This document shows positions 1 through 13,676 of a DNA stretch of 64,000 nucleotides, in pieces. The stretch is from NCBI GenBank assembly GCA_003342895.1, contig PTFA01000198.1:767905-831904 (forward strand), in the 5' to 3' direction. The position numbers and the translations under genes are program-made. The DNA is from Casuarius casuarius. Taxonomy: Eukaryota > Chordata > Aves > Casuariiformes > Casuariidae. Positions within the stretch are counted from its first letter, which is position 1. Each line of letters starts with the position of its first letter. Under the pieces are notes generated by a model. It did no database searches. It worked only from the letters and a program-made list of their open reading frames with translations, and was not told the origin of the DNA.

Positions 1-1277
1 GCTTTTCCTAATAAAACTGTTTTCTTGGTGAAGGTCAGACAGTAATACATTGAATGTGAGCAGACAGCAGGAAGCTGGGCCTCTTGGTAAATGAAATTTA
101 GGAAATTTAGGAAACCAGAAATATCTACATAGCTGAAGATATAATGAACTGGTCTGCCTGCCTGCCAAACCTCATTGAAGACAGCTATGTATTTCCAAGG
201 GAAGTTTGACTGAGAGACATTATATGCTGTTTTGTGCATAAACTCTATTGCTTTATATTTTCAAGTGAAAAGCAATGATTAGGAGATTGAGTGCAAAAGT
301 ATTATGTATTTGTGTATTTCCTTACAAATGCTGTAATTACTGAAGTTGACCCATTTTAAACTATGCACTTAAATTATTGTGAGTTTCAGCAGTGACGAAA
401 GATCAAAGTTATAGTACTGACTTCTGAGAATACCGACCCCTGAGCTATTTGCTCCCTGGTTGCCAGGTCTCCAGAAGAGTTACAGGACCTTCTTTCCTAG
501 TGCCTACAGGTCTTAGGCAGTGCTTGGCAGTTCCTACCAAGCTTCAGAGTCCTAAAATCATTGTTCTCACAGCAATTTGGTGACCTAGTAGGAGGATATC
601 ATCATTATTACCTTCTTAATTAAAAAACAGATTAAAAAATCCTTATAATGAAAAAATATCAAAATAGTCAGAAAGATAGTCAGTAGATAAAAATATTTAC
701 AATTTGATATAATAGACCATCATTATCCTGACCTTTAGGTCAAGATACAGTATGTTGGATATGTCAGTCAGATACACAATATGCTTTCACGTAAGGTTAT
801 TATACCTAGATAATACATATTTGATAGAGAACTTCCTCGCCATGGCCTTTGTGATGTACCCTCAGCAATAAATCTCTTGTTGTTTAGTGCTCTGCATTTT
901 CCCTTTCCAAGTTAGTTTTTTCTCTCTTAACCTCACCATATTAAAGTTACATCTTTATTTACTGTAGGATTTGATCAGCTGTGTAAAAATGCACTTATGT
1001 TAAATAAACCCCCCCAAACACTAGAGGGTATTTACTGCATAGCTGACACATGCTGCACATTTTTCAGTGATGGCAATTAAATAATTAGTAATCAGTGACT
1101 GAATTAAACAGTACAATATGTCTCAGGCATAACTGGTTGCAAGAGCTCAAGGACAATATAGAGATGAGATTTTCCTGATACCACAGCTATAGGAATGTTC
1201 CATGTATTTCAGCTAATTTAATTGACTTGATTTCTGAGAAACCATATGACTTTCCTAATGGAAATTAAAAAAGGAAG
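1..1277. other. Non-coding AT-rich stretch, nothing recognised
   Basis: I see no open frame with coding character, no splice-bounded segment and no repeat that I can name. A C7 run sits near 1008-1014. This may be intron or intergenic DNA. Confidence 0.5.
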
Positions 1278-1425
1278 GATGGTCCAGTGGTCAACATCCT
1301 AGTAAATCAGCTGGGAAAGGGAATTACCTTATCTGAATAATAATGTCTACCTCGGAAGTTTGCTGTGAGCTAAATGAGTACATTATAGACTGTGAGGTAG
1401 AGAGATACTAGGAAGTGGATGGCTT
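1278..1425 (+). repeat. MIR-like tRNA-derived SINE remnant
   Basis: The segment begins with a GGTCCAGTGGT-type head. It continues with an AATAATAATGTCTACCTC block, then a TTTGCTGTGAGCTAAATGAGTACAT block, and ends TAGACTGTGAGGTAGAGAGATACTA. That order (core, then 'TACCTACCTCATAGGGTTGTTGTGAGGATTAAATGAG', then a tail that in sauropsids often reads 'GATTGTGAGGTGCTCAGATACTA') is the order known for the 3' half of MIR-type SINEs. The copy is old and diverged. Family membership rests on remembered consensus and was not aligned. Confidence 0.55.
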
Positions 1426-2359
1426 CATGATGTAAACAAGGTGATGGAAAAGGTACATCCCAGAAGTATGGGGTGGCCCTCACGTTGGTGGGCAAAGGCA
1501 CCTCTGAGGCACTTCTGAGGATCTGCAGATCTTTCCAAAGACAGCAGCTAATGGGGCTACAGTAGGTGGTCCCTGAGAAGCTGAGCGGGACTTGCCTTCC
1601 AGCTTTCTCAGCTCAAGGGATGAAGGAGGCTTGGCTTGGTGCAAGGCAGAAGAGCAGTGGAAGAAAACTGGCTCTAATTACACAAAGTCTGGGGGCTGCA
1701 ATCTAGGGAATCCCAGGGAGGCAGGTGGAAGATGGATTCCCAGGAAGAGGGAAGTCCACTGGGCACATGACCAAAAAATGGTTTGTGCAAGAATGATCCA
1801 GGCCACTAGAGGGCCTTACTGGGAGACAACAATCTGATAAGGATTTCCATGCATGGCAAAGACAGGCAGGAATCAATTCTTGTGGTTCTCTTATGCGAGA
1901 CCAAGACAACAATCTCTGCTTATTTCATTATTTGAAACAATTAGTTTTTCTGAAGAGTATGATTCAGTGACTTTTTTGTTTTGCATATGACATAACCATT
2001 GCACATTTTTTTCCTATGCTTAGTACTAATGAGGGTAGTGTATAGAGGAGAGGATTACTGGAGCATGCATCATCCTGCTGTTCATCACAGCACTCAGAGG
2101 GTCTGACAGAGTTTGTCAGACTTCTTCACATTTAGAAACAGAGGGTAAAGTCATAATGAAGAATTTGCCTAAGCAGTTTGAATCTTCTGTCATATCATTT
2201 CATAAGTCAGGATTTTTGTGTGGTTGTTTATTATTATGAGATCCTGGAGAAATGCACATATTTGTGTGTAAAAGTTTGCTGATCAAAAATTCTTTGGCTG
2301 CTTCCTGAGCCACTGTGTAACTGCAGAGCTGGTTGAAAAAGTTCCCAAGAACTGTTCTG

Positions 2360-2393
2360 TTCTTTTCTTTTCTTTTTTTTTTTTTTTTTTTTT
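2360..2393. repeat. Poly-T tract (T21 with T-rich shoulder)
   Basis: There are 21 consecutive T at 2373-2393, preceded by TTCTTTTCTTTTC. On the minus strand this reads as a long poly-A run that could be the tail of a retroposon. No recognisable retroposon body lies on either side, so it may simply be a grown homopolymer. Confidence 0.85.
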
Positions 2394-4966
2394 CTGAAAG
2401 AGAATACTGATTCAACAAAATCAGAGCTCTCTGAGAAGAGCACATCGTTGGCCTCTTATGGGCCCTACAAGGGCAATCAAGCTACATCTGCCTCTCTGAC
2501 TGCAATCAGTATCCCAGGAGACTAAGTACTGACCTGTGATCTTAAATGATGGTGGCTTCACCCATCTTATGTAAAATGGATCTTATAGGGATCCTATGTG
2601 AATTGCCCACAGGCTTTTTGTGGGTCCTCGTACCTGACTCCTGCTACCTATGCTCACCATGTTCTCTAATCTCTATTCCTGATTCTACATCCTTCCTGGT
2701 TTTCCCTTGTTCCCAGCCTTCCTTCTGCTCCTCATTTGCTCACTTTCTGTTGCTCTAGGGAAGGATGGCGACTACCATTCCACAGCGATTGGCTGTCTCC
2801 AAGAAGTACTGTGGAGGCCACAGACAGAGCCTTGTGCTTCTTAAACAGTTAGTCCAGCTTACTTTGGGGAAACGTATATGCACGACAGGCAGGAAGTCCT
2901 ATGGCCTATTTCATTGCTTTTGCTTATGCTTACAGCAAGTCTCAAGTTTATTATTGACTTCTACAGAAAGACTTAAGATAAAGAGCTCAGCAGGTTGGGT
3001 GTACCTTATCCTGTTAGAGTTGTTTGCAGGGAACTGGAAGTCTATCTTCTGAAGTGGCCCTTAGCTGTGAGATGTGTACAGTACTGATTCCAATACTAGT
3101 GACAGCAGTCATTAACACCTGGGAGAGCTATGAGAGCTAGCGGGTCTCTCTTGGAGGTGTTCAGAAGCCTTAATGGTCAAGGCATGTCATGGAAGTGGTA
3201 TAGGATAAGTGTGTTTTGGGTACTGTCTGCAGCCAAATTATTACATATGCCACACAACAAGCTAACAATTGCTGAAGAGGGAGCATAACATTTTTTGTTT
3301 TACAAAAGTCATGTACTGTTTATCTATGAATCCTGGTAGCACTTGTAGGCTCAGCAGAATGCCACGGACCCTAGCAGAGTGAATTGAGTATCTGTGTCAT
3401 TAACAGAACAGCAAGCACTTGGGCTCCTAGAGTAACAAATTTATATTCATGTTGTTTAATGTGTCTCTAGGTGGCATTTATTGTTTTGGATTAAATTCTA
3501 AAGTTTCATGTTGTTTTTGTACAGTTATTCCATCACTTGGCACTATGGCTGCTATTATATCAGGCTATGAATTTTGTCTGTTTTGGTGAGATAGGAACAT
3601 AGGGGTTGTAAAGGCCTTTGACTAGAGCGTCCAACATCATGTCTGTTATTTCTATTGGGAACCTCAATAAAAATCACTTGCCACTCCCCAAACCCTTGAA
3701 AATGAGCATATGTTAAAACACTCTGATCTCTTTGGAGTCTTTGTAAACAATCATGATTTGTTTTCTGTCTCCAATTTCTCCCATGCAAGTTTGTATTTAT
3801 GCTCTGTTTTCTATTTTGAGACAATTGAATTAAAACTCACTTCATTTCATAATTACAAACATTCATTCTGACTAACTGACAAATCTTGCTGGAATTTTGT
3901 TCCCAGAGCTATCATTCACCAAGATTCACAATGACAATGTGATTCAGATGCTGCCCAATTTCTTTGAATTTTCTTCTTTGGAATTACACATCAACTATTC
4001 ATTTACATTCATTCGTCTTTCTCTATTCGCATCTGATTTAAGGGTTTATTGATTATTTTTGTATTTTTTTCATACTATAATATAATTAAGTGTAGATAGA
4101 AAACACATAGGGAAGCTAGAGAAGTTTCTGTTTCATAGTGGATGGTAATAGGTTTTTAAGGTTTCCACTAAACCTCACCTCAACATAGGAGTTACATGAT
4201 TAGGAACAGATTCTCATGTGAACAAAATGGTGTTCACAGTGAACAGGTCTGTAGCAAGATTTTCTGTTGTTTGGGTCATGCCTTCTAATTTGGTTCCTTT
4301 TTCTGGACAAGTGTGAGAAGGTGAATCAGAGGGATTATGTTAAAAAGACTTTCACCTCCAGACAGTGAGGAAAGTACTAATGAGCAGGAAATTATAAGAT
4401 TATTCTTTGCACCCAGCAGCTGCAGATCAGCATCTCAAAACAACTGCCCTTTCTAATATGCTGCAATTAATTCTCACCTTCTGCTCTTAGAAGCAAATGT
4501 GGGAAGCATGCCCCATCCTTCAGACCAAGGATCCCAAGTCTCCTCCATCCTCTGCTTCCTCAAGTTGTCCAAGAACGATATCATCTTGAAACACTGCTCT
4601 CATTCCTACTACATGGTTGAAGTCCCCTCTGTTATGTTCAGGTACTGCTGGCTGAAGTTTTCCATCTCACTGCAGTCCTGATAAGGTAGGAGATCCTCCA
4701 AGTTTCCCTGCTACTTCCTATCTCTTTGAAAAGCTCAAGAGAAAAAGAACGTATTTTAGTCAAGAAGAGTACAGAGGAAACAGCATGCACTGAGAATAAG
4801 CTTATAAGGAAATGTGCTTGGCTGACATTCTGAAGTGTTATTTCAATATCCCTTCTTCTGCATGTAATATATGCATCTGAAATCTGGGAATCTGGCATCC
4901 AGGACACTGTGGAAATGGAGGGATTAGAAAAATGTAGGAATAACTTAGATTTTAATTTAAATTGAG

Positions 4967-5014
4967 GGTACCTAAAAATATGGCTACCTAAAAATATGGG
5001 TACCTACAAAGGTC
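4967..5014. repeat. Short tandem repeat, period 16, about three copies
   Basis: The unit GGTACCTAAAAATATG is at 4967-4982. It is followed by GCTACCTAAAAATATG at 4983-4998 and a decayed third copy, GGTACCTACAAAGG, from 4999. The first two copies differ at two positions. Confidence 0.85.
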
Positions 5015-7122
5015 TAAAAATTCACATGAATAATAAGAATATTTTAGAGATATACAAGCCAACTTTAGAGAATCTGGTATAAGATACATTTACATTCGCT
5101 TTCTTTTTCAGCTACTGTGCATAGTAATAAGATCTATGACATAGTTGCATGTAAAAGCAATTCTAATATATTAAGACTTAGGGGCCATCTCTGAAGGGCT
5201 TTCTTGACTAAAAGGCTCATAGCTTAAGGAATGGAGAATTAGATTTAAAGCACAGATGAACTAAACTATGAAGGACATCATAAGCAATCCTGGAGATTTA
5301 GAATGACATGGGCCACATTGTGTCCTTGTGTGTATGAACTAAGAAACAATTCTTTTCTGAAATTTGGTGAACAGAATTCTTGGAACAGCAGTCAGAAAGC
5401 TATATAGTCTTGGGATACACTAACTTGGTGGGGAATAATGTTCTTTTAACTGATTAACTGATACCGACCTTCTCTTTTCAAACTTTAAAGTCCAGTGAGG
5501 CAGGTTGCTGCTGCTTTTTTTTCTTCTCTTTCCACAAAAGATATAGATGACAATCCTAGTTAACCTTATTAAAAGATTATCAGCAAAGCTATTTTCTGAA
5601 AAAGAATGACACGTTTCAGCAGCTGAATTTGAAGAGCACTGGCAAAAGCTGTTTTCCAGACAGGGCTTGTGAGACAGGTAGAAATCTGTGCTTATAGCTA
5701 ACAACATACAACAGCTATACAACACAAGTGAAAAATTGTGCATTTGACTGAGATAGCGGAGCAGAGTTGTGTCCAAATAGTAACTCTACCTCTCTCAGCC
5801 TCAGAATTCCCTCTCCTGTCAACATACTGGCTACCTCTTCTGTTTTTCTTGTTCGTTTGCTTCACTTGCTTGTGAATGTTTAATATTGATCAGCTCTGTC
5901 CTTCACTCTGGGATGTCTGCCAAACACCTCATGCTAGCTATTATAGGATTAGATATATTTTGTCTTCTGGAAGAAGATTTTTCAGTCTCTGTTTTTCCCT
6001 GGCATCCAGCTTACGAGGGTTGCTTTACAATTCTTTGCCTGGGACCAAATCACCCCTGCTAATAACAAAACCAACAAGAAGGCCACCAGCAGGGCAAGAA
6101 TTTTGATGTGATTGAGAGGGCTGACAACGTAAGCATTATCTCCACAAGGAGCAAAGAACTGGAGCGTAGGATGCCAGCCTCACAGTGCCAGAGAACAGCA
6201 AACACTCTGTTAACATTCACCCTTAAGTACTTTGCTGCCTCACCATTTACCTTTTTTGTGCTATGCTGATATATACAACATTTGCTCAGCCTCTCAGTTA
6301 TGTTCCTGTATCCTTCCCGGAAGTATGGTACTTAAACATACCATATTACTGTTCGCTCCATCTCCTTGCCGCTTCTCAGTAAAGCCTCAAGCAGCATTAA
6401 GGCCAGCTAGGACATCTACTCACAGCCAGACATTTGCATGCTTGCTGGAAGCTCTTCTAGTAGGTCCCTGACCTATAGTAATCTTTTCTGCTTTGATCTG
6501 TCAATGCTGGTGAAAGAAATAAGGCAAAGATATTATTCTAGTTCTTCAACCTGATAAGAGTTTTATAGACTCGCCTATTTTCATAAGGGAGTAGCCACGT
6601 AATCAGAATATTCAAGTTCTGGCTGGAACTTCCAGGCATTAGGTCAATAGGTAGAATTACACTACGAAGTCTCTCCCATAAGAGCACTGGCTCTCAGCCA
6701 GTGTCTAGAAGATGACATTACTACCTTGCCTAAGCACTTAGCTGCTGAGCTGGCCCATAAAAGTTGAGGTACTTAAAGTATGGACAGTTCTCATCGTAAT
6801 TAAAGGCCTTGATATGGCAATTGTGTACTATATTCAGTATCTTGCTTCTTAAATGCAGTGAACTCTATTTCTGTATGCTGGCACAGAACTGTCAGAAATA
6901 CTTTTTTTTGTTTTGTTATTATTTATAGCCAGAAGATCACGTGTAAAGGCTTAAAGGCATCTTTCTATCTTCCTTGTAAGAGGGAAAAACTCTTAAAACT
7001 CTTGTATTAAATATTGGACTGAGCAAATAGCTTCAAAGCTTTTAGTCACTTAAGGAATTAACCTCTGATAGCACCTACTACTGAGACCATATTGGAGTTC
7101 TGTCTTCCACTTATCCTTGCAG

Positions 7123-7243
7123 CTAGATGAACTTATAGCAGAATTAAGGCAAGTTAAAATTGTACCCGATGTTCCAGTCAAACCTTGGACTGTAAAGCTG
7201 TTTAGGCAACAAAAATATACTGCTGCGAAAGACTACAGGAAAG
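7123..7243 (+). CDS. Candidate internal coding exon, gene not recognised
   Basis: A pyrimidine-rich tract ending TTATCCTTGCAG gives a good 3' splice site at 7121-7122. The reading frame that starts at the first exon base is open through an AAAG|GTACCT donor (GT at 7244-7245). This gives 40 codons plus one base (start phase 0, end phase 1). The peptide begins LDELIAELRQVKIV, continues PDVPVKPWTVKLFRQQ and ends KYTAAKDYRK. It is charged and protein-like: the first third could be a short helix, followed by a Pro/Trp-containing linker and a basic end. There is no catalytic motif. I cannot assign a family. The next exon-like segment on this strand (13677) begins in the matching phase. The alternative is a chance open frame beside fortuitous splice signals, but the amino-acid composition argues against that. 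Confidence 0.45.
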
Positions 7244-10200
7244 GTACCTTACCGTGTAAGTGTCATATATCTTTATTTAAAGGAGCTAGCAATGGTGAAT
7301 GAGCCATGCTTGTACTGTCCAAGTAACATATCTTTCATATAGTTGTGTATGTCAAATTTCCGCTTCTATCGGGAAGGATGGGATCCAAACTGTTCTTGAT
7401 TTTTACCCTGAAATTTTGAAATTCTTCTCGTAGCCATTTTTGCTTGTGACTACAACTTTTATGGTCCTTGCAGCATTTCAACAACATGGAGCTCAGCGCA
7501 GGCTAGCCAGCTGAAAGCATGCCAGAGGCCCAGGCAGTCCTTGCTGAAGGCAGTGCTGCCACAGCGCTGTTGTCATGAGGTACTCCCTTTCCTAGGAAGG
7601 CTGGAGCTCCACCAGGTAAAGTAGCAACCATGCCCTGGAACAGAGGTGCCCCGCAACTGGAAAGAACTGAATGAGTATGTGCCCGGTTCCCTTTTCTGTC
7701 ACCTTCACCTCCTGCTAACTACCTGCTGTAAACTGCTACATCCTTCCTAAGTTCAAGCATAGTATAATACATTGATGTTTTTGAGATCCCCAGAGAACTA
7801 GTCAAGAAATAAGACATTCATGTGCTTCTGGAAGGTAAAGCAATATTACGATCTCCCCAAAGCCATATCCCAAGTGGTTATAAATGGATGTTGTTCCACT
7901 GAAGTTGATTTTCAGCAGCTGAAAATCTGGCCCAGATTAATTTTCCTCACTGTTAATTTCCTCCTTTCTTAACCACTTTTCTTCCAGAATTAGGTAAAAC
8001 ATTGCAATCCTACCAGAATGGTCTAAACCTGAAGCTATTCCCAGTGTCTTACAAATGTTTTTGACTCACACTGTGCTCAGACTTGGGAAATAAAAATCAT
8101 CTGAAAAAACCTCCCATAAAGAAATTTTTTTTCCTTGAAAAGATAACATTCTTAAAATAGAAGTTTCTTTAGTGATAATGGAAATTCAGGGGCTTTGTCC
8201 ATATAAATATATAGGATCAGGTCATTAATCAGAGTAAAGTCATTCAAAGCCACCAGAGACATACATCAGTCTACCTGCACTGATATTGTTTTTGCTGCTG
8301 CTTTTTTTTTTTTTTAATAATCTTGAAGTTCTTTTATAACATTTCACATAAAAAATCCTGGGTTTGCATAAATTTTCCTAGATAGAAAAGCTTTTTTTCC
8401 CTGTCTTTCTCTTTGTGATGCCTTTTTTTCTTTTCTATTCCTAATAATCTATTATAGCTTTCTGATTTGTTTAGTTACGTATTATACCATATATTAAATT
8501 TAGCCTTTTTAAGTCAAAAGTGCTATTGTTTTCTTGATTTCTACTTTTTTTAAAAAAGAATCATAAACTATTTATCTTCTTTTCTCTTTCTTTTAATTCG
8601 TAGACAAATCCTTTCTAAGTTTTATAGCTCCTTAATTTTTCTGTTTCATTGCTTTTGGATCTCTGTATCTCTTGGCTGTGATGTCAAATCAATATCTAAA
8701 TATTTATACAACCTTATCTTAGTAAATATTTAGTCATTTCATAACCATGAATGAATTAGTCATTCCAGTTCCTCTCTAGGAGGTATTTGCCTTAATCCAC
8801 TGGGTGTATGGAATACAGCACAGTGTTTTGATCGAGACTATAAAGAAGTTATTTATAGATACAGGGATTAAATCCAGAGTCTATGCAGAGTCTAGCAGAT
8901 GAATAAGTTTCTAGGGGATAAGATCATGTGTGAACTTTATCTTTACTGCATTAACTACTTAGTGTTATTGCCTATGTGCATATTCTTCTGTTTCAGTATC
9001 ATACTGTAAATATCAAGTAGCTTATTTTTTTTCACTTCTTTTATTGTGACCAGTTACTAAGCAATGGCAGGAATGTTAGATATTCACTCAGTAGTTTACC
9101 TCATGATAACTGTCCATGCGTGTGTTTAAATGATATCAGCTCCACCAGGATTTCATCTTTGGAAAAGAAAGACTCTTTAAAAATCCTTCCATATTTGAAC
9201 TATGCTAGTGTTGAAGTCCACGGTTCTCATGGCTCTTTGCTGTCTGCACCAGCGCTGAAAATGAATACTAAAAGATGTGTTTCTCTCATCTTCATTGTGT
9301 TTATTAATATGTCTATGTGTGTGTATACTCCAGTCTCTGTACTTGTCTGTATCTATAATAAAATGAACCTAGAAAGAGAATCAAGCAAACATGTCTGTCT
9401 CCCTATTTGCAGAGTTTTACCAAAAGCACTTCCTGAGTGCAGGTGCCTATAATTGCCCTTTAAAAGAAGGCAATAGGGTATACTGGCATCTACATTAGTG
9501 GCTTTTGGTAGGTGCCATTTGAAAGTTGAGAATATGCTTTCCATAAAATGATACACTTCTTTTTTGAGCCAAAAAATCACAGAATATCAACTGTTTATTC
9601 TTTTTGCGTAGAAAATTTGACTTTGGCTCATAACTGAATCATTCTCATTACTAAGTAGTAGTAGATGCAACATGAAGAATAAATTTCCACATTGGAACTA
9701 AAAAAACCCAGAAACATTTTGTGCCTATTTTACATAAAAACAAACTTAAATAGGGTGGTCTTGTGATGATGCTAAGTGAGCTGGAAAGTTAAACATTTAT
9801 GGAGTTCACTTCTTGTATAAGGATCAGACAAGATAAATATAATAACCCCACATTTATCATGACTACAGAATTTCTCATAGCCCCACAGTTCATTTTTCCT
9901 CTTAATTAATTTATAAATGAAAAAAAATCAATTCTTTACATTTTTAAATTTTATTTTGACTTCAGTGCATTTACTATTGACAAAATGCAAAGAAAGAAAT
10001 TGTTTCAAAGCCTATTGCTGTCAACAGGGACAAAATCTGATTCCATTGGCCTTGGACCAGTCCCAAATTAAAGGAAGAAAAAACTCTTTCATGTTAGAGT
10101 TAACTACAGTGGCAGGCTATTCCTCCCCCATAGGATAAAAACACACAGTGTAATTAACCAGATAAGAACAGTAGTTTTTAATTTGGGAAAAGGGGAGGGA

Positions 10201-13200
10201 AGGCAAGACATGCACCTCCCGAGCCCATGGATTTTGAAGAGTTACAGTCCATGTTTTCATTAGGGAGTAGTGCAGCCCAATTGGAGTGGATCTGTAGAGC
10301 AGATTTGCGCTGAGAAGTGACATCCACACTATCTGCATTTCAAGCGATTTTGCTTCAGTCCAGTTCTAGTGGTCCAAATGCCTAGTCACATTTGGACCAT
10401 ATTAGTGCTCTGGAGTGTGGTCCAAATGGAGTCCAGTTTGTGCTCCCAAGACCAGCCTGGGATGTGAAGCAAAGCACTGTAAGTGAGGACTGGGAGATCG
10501 ACTTCAAAGGCAGACTGGTGATGCAAATTAAAAAGCTAATGTAGACACCATAGGCATCATGTCCCTTATGATGAAAGGGAACCCAAGTAATGTCTGACCA
10601 AAATGGCAAAAGACCATAGTGTGGACGAGGCAGCAAATCACCTACTGAACCTCTGCTGTTCAGCTTTCAGGGCCAAGCTGTGTTCTGTAAATCGTTTCAG
10701 CTCCAGGACAGCCCAAGGTCCCTGCGGTGCAGCCAGGGGAGCAGCCAGGCGTGTGGCACCACAGGCAGCCTGCAGACTGCCTGGCTAAGCATGCTTAGTG
10801 GCGTGTTAGATGTATAGTGAGCTGATGACATGTTTTGGTGCAGGAGGCTCCACCGGTTCTGCTGAGCAGAGCCAGTCCTCTAAGCTCTCTGCATGCTGGA
10901 GTACCACAGCATGCGCAAGGGCAGTCTGGATACATCCGTGAGCACTCTATATGGTGACACTGTTTACCTAAAGCATAGAGTAGGTCTGCAGCTTGTAACG
11001 TTGGCTTGTGTAGCTATCTGTGGTCATGGCTCAGATTGCCATACACAAATATGACTTTCTGAATGATGTGATAATGTAGGCAAAGGCAATATAACCCTAA
11101 GTCATATCTTCATGTGAAATCATATAGAAGATTTGTATTTCAGATGTAGAGAGAGTAAAGTGATCTTACCTCTGTCATACTTGCTTTGCCCACAGGCTGA
11201 CTGCTACTCTTGTCCAACTATGTGAGTGAAATTGAGCATTTAATAAAATACTAATTAAAGTAAATACTGTAGAAGCATTAACCTCCATAAGGTGTTTAAA
11301 TTGAATTCCTGGGTACTTTGGCACACTTCCAGATTTCAATAAGTTCCGATCTAACTGTATCAGATCACCAATTCAAAGGCTCTGATTTTAGTTTATGGAA
11401 TATTCCCGTTAATAATGATACCTTAGACATCCATTAAGTCTGGAACATTAATTTTATGGAAAACTTCCAATACAACTCCATTAGTTTTTTTTTTTTTAGC
11501 TAAATTAGCAGTATAGGCTTTTAACAAATGTCATAAATAGCTATATTTAATGGAAAGATTACACAAATTAAAACCAGACCAAAATAGAAAATATAGCTCG
11601 CTCTGTTTAAGTCATGACCTTCAGAATACACTTAGAAGTTACAACCCAAATGAAGCCTGAATGGTTCAAAGTCCTTGTTGTTTGACTGTTGTGTGGGCTA
11701 AGAGACTAGAGGATGGCTTTTGAACCACAGAGATGCTTTTTTTTACTTTTCTGGTAGGTGAAATCCCTCAGTTGCACAGATTTAAACTCTACTTTTGAAT
11801 AAGCAATTGTCATATAAATGTAGTATATGCCAGTAGCTGTTTAAAATCCCATGAAAAACACACAGAAAATTTATAGGGCACCAAATATTCCATCTTGCAT
11901 CTCCAGTTTTCATACTTGGATCATGTATGGCATGATTTCCCAGATGAAGAACCGTATGCCGTTGAGCTGCCTGTCTTCGCCACCCATTTCTGAGCTGCAG
12001 GTCACCTTCAGCCAGCTGCCACAGATGAGAAGGAGGAAGAGGAGGAGGAGAATGGCACCTTAAAATTTCATGAGAATCAGCTAATGGGGAGAGGGAGAAG
12101 ACTGAAATTAATGTTCCCCAAGGAAAAGGCCAAGGGGAGCTCAGATGTCAGTCGCTCTGCCTGGCATAAGCTAGCTGGCCCAGCAGCATGCGCATAACCG
12201 TCAGGCAGCGGGTAGCAGAGCTTCAGACTACGTGAGCTCTCTCTTGCTCACTGTGCGTGTCATGGGAAATGGAAGATGCTGGAGTCACTGCAGTGGTGGA
12301 GTTAGAGAGGCAAAGGGCACAAATCTGCACAAAATCAGGTTCCATTCACTTCCACGCTCCCATCCTCACTTATTACTCCATCCGAACCACCTGGCATTTT
12401 TGTGTTAAAGGTTCTTCTAGAATATAGGCATTCAAAATAAGCCCAAATGTTTTAATTCTGTCAGGTTGAGCCAGCGTTAAGTTTCAACAAGCTAATGTCA
12501 AACATATACAGAGCTAATGCTATTAAGACAAATTCCTTCAAACTGGGCTTCTTTATTCGATCTCAGTAAGATTGAAACTTTAAGCCAAATATAGAATGAA
12601 TATGTTCATTTTGTATGTATGTGTGTCAGACTGTGAGAAATTCTAGTTAGAATTTTCCATATAACCTGAATAAATCAAGAAATGTAAAATGACTCAAACC
12701 ATGAGATATATTTTAATGTATAAAGCAGATGGGGCAAAATTAACATTGAACTTTTGGCTTTAACTCTGCATTTACTAGCTTCCAAGAACTAGCTTTTAGT
12801 GATGATGTGTTCTCAGCTGTTGCATGTTCATTTTTCAGTCATAAGTTTCTAATACTGCTAATCAGATATGGAATTTTTTTCCCTTTGCATAATGAGACAT
12901 TTTTGTATATGCCACATTATGCTGTTTTTTTTCCCTTTTGAAAACTCCAGTCTTGTAACTCTTGTCCCTGTCTCTTACTTAGTGCTTGTCAATGCTTTGA
13001 TGTGGAGGGAGACAGGTGCTGAGGCCACCATATCAATGCAGTTTTAGAGAGATTCATAATTTTAAGTATCATGAGGAAGAACAAGAGACACTGCCGTTAA
13101 GTGAAAAGCAAAAGTAGCAATAATATTGACTGGATCATAGTTACTCCTTACACTGGCAACAGTTAAAACACAGTGGCTATTCCTGTCTTAAGCCTGTTTT

Positions 13201-13676
13201 AATAGTCTCCTGTTAATTCAACCTTATTCATATTTCCCAATAACAGAGTCAATAATACTCCTTAAGAAAAAATTCTCAATGGAAATATATCCTCCATGTT
13301 TTGAAATACTGCAGTGAAATAGAATGAACAGTTGCTTTCCTTGAAGTACAGGTTTCTCAAAGTGATATTTACTTCCATCATGTAGGGATTTGTATTAATG
13401 CAAGCCAAGTATTACTGAAGTGATCTGCTTAAATTTATAAGCCGCACATTATGAAGATGTGCAGTCAAAGCTGGTGAAAACAGAACAAGAAATAGGTTTG
13501 TCCTCTGTAAACACTGTGGCTGTAGCTGTACTCTGTGCTCCACATTACTGGGTAATCACGATACCCAGCTTCTTGAATCTGCTCTCTCACGAACTTCCAG
13601 TCTTAAGCACTGATTTATCCCTTCATGTGGGGGGTGAATTATATTTGCCATGCAACAGGTCACGTCCTCTGCACAG
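7244..13676. other. Putative intron between exon-like segments
   Basis: If the flanking segments belong to one gene, this is an intron of about 6.4 kb starting GTACCT and ending CTGCACAG. It contains T14 at 8302-8315, T13 at 11485-11497 and the TGGTCCAAATG hairpin at 10370-10399. GC-richer patches occur at about 7490-7640, 10690-10790 and 12120-12250. None of these could be supported as an exon, and I recognised no interspersed repeat. Confidence 0.35.
10370..10429. repeat. 11-bp inverted repeat plus a third direct copy
   Basis: TGGTCCAAATG at 10370-10380 and its exact reverse complement CATTTGGACCA at 10389-10399 flank the 8-nt spacer CCTAGTCA. TGGTCCAAATGG then recurs in direct orientation at 10418-10429. 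A hairpin can therefore form in two ways. No larger element or target duplication was recognised around it. Confidence 0.8.

Larger units (their letters stand above)
1426..7122. other. Non-coding stretch, no gene recognised
   Basis: It contains the poly-T tract at 2360-2393 and the 16-bp tandem repeat at 4967-5014, listed separately. The open frames here are short (longest 118 codons, minus strand 5420-5776) and none shows a motif, convincing splice context or coding-like third-position bias. It is probably intron or intergenic DNA upstream of the exon-like segment at 7123. Confidence 0.5.

Noticed and set aside
1592..1837. 81-codon + strand open frame near the window start
   Set aside because: The start is not a convincing initiation site, there is no acceptor/donor pair in a matching phase, and the peptide has no recognisable family features.
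5420..5776. 118-codon minus-strand open frame
   Set aside because: No domain and a low-complexity Ser/Cys-rich composition. A length near this is expected by chance somewhere in 64 kb scanned in six frames.
7478..7620. Possible exon after CCTTGCAG at about 7478 in a GC-richer patch
   Set aside because: Two competing frames are both open for only a short distance, neither extends to a good donor in a phase fitting the neighbours, and the composition is not clearly coding.
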